A stretch of DNA of 64,000 nt from Corynebacterium phoceense (GTDB taxonomy: Bacteria > Actinomycetota > Actinomycetes > Mycobacteriales > Mycobacteriaceae), in NCBI RefSeq assembly GCF_900092335.1, contig NZ_LT596208.1, positions 542,451 through 606,450 of the forward strand. The letters run 5' to 3'. The translations under genes were made by a program, and so were the position numbers. Below the pieces are notes generated by a model. That model made no database searches. It was not told where the DNA came from and worked only from the letters and a program-made list of their open reading frames with translations. This document shows, in pieces, positions 62,950 through 64,000 of the stretch; the first letter of the stretch is position 1; every line of letters starts with the position of its first letter.

Positions 62950-64000
62950 ATGTCTTCGTACCTTGTGCATGGAATCTGGCTGCCGGTCTCCGGGCTAGGT
63001 TTATGGATTGAACAGGTCGAAGGGCACAAGATCATCACGCCTGCCGCGGTGCCGGAGGGCACCTTCCCCGCGGTCGTGGATCAGATCCTTGCTAATAAAT
63101 CTTTCCGCAACCGTGCACGCATGACGCTGCGCACGCCCAAGGGCAAAGACGTCTCGCTCATGGTGCCCATGGCCATGTTTGGCCCAGATGAGACGGTGAA
63201 GATTTTAAGCCAGCTCACCGCCGTGTCGCGGCGCGCGCCGGGCGTGAGCCTAGAGCAGCGCGAAAGCCTCGCCCCGGATCTACTCTGGCTCGTGCGTGCG
63301 TATGAGGGACTCACGAAGTTCGTGCGCGCGGGGCGCGTGACCATGCGCCTGAACTACCAGTCCGGCGAGTGGTTCCCCATGTGGCAGCTTGCCTCAGGCC
63401 TGGGGGAGCGCGGCTGGCTCGCGGAGATGGTCGCGGCGGCTCCCGGCATCCTTACCGTCAATAACCGGGCGCTCACTGATGACATGGCGGACGAGCTCAC
63501 GCACTGGATTACCTACGTTGAGCTCGAGGACCTCCGCACGCAGATTCGCCCTTACCCGTGGCACGAGTTCGTCGATGCCCTCCTGCGGACCACGGCGGTC
63601 AAGCGCGGCCGCGCCCAGCTCCTGCGCGGGCTGAACGAGTGGAAGGATTCCATTACCCAGGTCGACCTCCAGCTTGTGGTCATCGTCGAGGAGCCGCCGG
63701 CGGAGCAGGAGCTTGCCGATGCCCCCGCTCCCGGCTTTGCCGCCGCCTCCAGTGCCGGAGACGACGGGGACGAAAGTTTTACTCCGGGATGGCAGGATAC
63801 GACGTGGCCGGTGCGCCTTGCCGTGCGCTCGGGCACGGATGCGCCGCAGCCCATCCGCACGAGCCAGCTCGACCGCACGAGCGTGGAGCGCCTGCGCGAC
63901 GTGCGCCGCCGCGCCATCGAGATCGCGCCGCGCTTGGCACAGGAGGGCTCGCGCGAGCCGGACCGCTACTACGAGAACGCGGGCGACTGGGATGTCTATC
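62950..64000 (+). CDS. SNF2-type helicase (HelZ-like), N-terminal part, runs off right edge
   Basis: The frame from ATG 62950 (ATG 62941 is also possible) is open to the window end, 350 residues. It begins SSYLVHGIWLPVSGLGLWIE, like the start of mycobacterial HelZ. Residues 40-330 match the helicase-associated domain that precedes the SNF2 motor in this family (FVRAGRVTMRLNYQSGEWFP and WPVRLAVRSG). The ATPase motor itself is beyond the edge, so activity cannot be confirmed. It is divergent from putP with 284 bases between. Confidence 0.75.
   Translation, partial: MSSYLVHGIWLPVSGLGLWIEQVEGHKIITPAAVPEGTFPAVVDQILANKSFRNRARMTLRTPKGKDVSLMVPMAMFGPDETVKILSQLTAVSRRAPGVSLEQRESLAPDLLWLVRAYEGLTKFVRAGRVTMRLNYQSGEWFPMWQLASGLGERGWLAEMVAAAPGILTVNNRALTDDMADELTHWITYVELEDLRTQIRPYPWHEFVDALLRTTAVKRGRAQLLRGLNEWKDSITQVDLQLVVIVEEPPAEQELADAPAPGFAAASSAGDDGDESFTPGWQDTTWPVRLAVRSGTDAPQPIRTSQLDRTSVERLRDVRRRAIEIAPRLAQEGSREPDRYYENAGDWDVY

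Overview
The window is a stretch of GC-rich actinobacterial chromosome, almost certainly from a Corynebacterium of the high-GC group. The evidence is gene content and order. It carries the block typA - lpqW - mshB - membrane protein - fdxC - dapC, followed by dapD/dapE, glgA/glgC, an O-methyltransferase, sigE - anti-sigma - tatB, mrp and the giant fused oxoglutarate dehydrogenase odhA/kgd. This matches the conserved corynebacterial/mycobacterial core order. Many genes start with GTG and many overlap by ATGA. No rRNA, tRNA, CRISPR array, prophage or intact insertion sequence was seen.

Layout. 0-6 kb: end of a succinate-semialdehyde dehydrogenase; a decayed gene that fuses an amino-acid deaminase start to a sugar-lactone oxidase end; a yybP-ykoY (Mn2+) riboswitch ahead of a cation diffusion facilitator; a GNAT enzyme; a secreted protein with a possible pore-forming-type domain; pyroglutamyl peptidase. 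6-12.5 kb: lipoate ligase with its accessory domain at the N terminus, a zupT gene broken by one frameshift, an HNH protein, DUF808 and DUF402 proteins and a secreted protein. 13-22 kb: typA, then the coupled lpqW-mshB-membrane protein unit (cell-envelope glycolipid and mycothiol functions), fdxC, dapC, an RluA-type pseudouridine synthase, a GtrA-like flippase and a lipoprotein. 22-33 kb: two APC amino-acid permeases, a two-gene operon of a YbjN-like protein and a Clp/Hsp100-type unfoldase whose first ATPase domain is dead, dapD and dapE (completing the succinylase branch of diaminopimelate synthesis with dapC), a LOG-family nucleotidase, a DivIVA-like membrane protein, DUF3117 and an RlmA-like methyltransferase.

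33-46 kb: glgA directly followed by a GH32-like protein lacking its catalytic residues, divergent glgC, a small secreted peptide gene, an O-methyltransferase, the sigE stress module with tatB, mrp, a lipoprotein and odhA. 46-64 kb: an EcsC-like protein, a carboxylesterase, a very acidic cytosolic protein, an ECF-S-like membrane protein, an MFS exporter, an RpiR/MurR regulator, an Old Yellow Enzyme homologue, a second aldehyde dehydrogenase, a DeaD-type RNA helicase with a 60-bp tandem repeat, a membrane-anchored HNH nuclease, the proline symporter PutP, and the start of a HelZ/SNF2-type helicase running off the right edge.

The most attractive candidates for new biology are the YbjN/Clp-like operon (23.8-26.4 kb), the GH32 pseudoenzyme coupled to glycogen synthesis (33.1-35.7 kb), the secreted beta-rich protein at 4.0 kb, and the fused pseudogene at 0.7 kb. 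Two single-base frameshifts (about 761 and 8854) could be real gene decay or assembly errors and need raw reads to decide.
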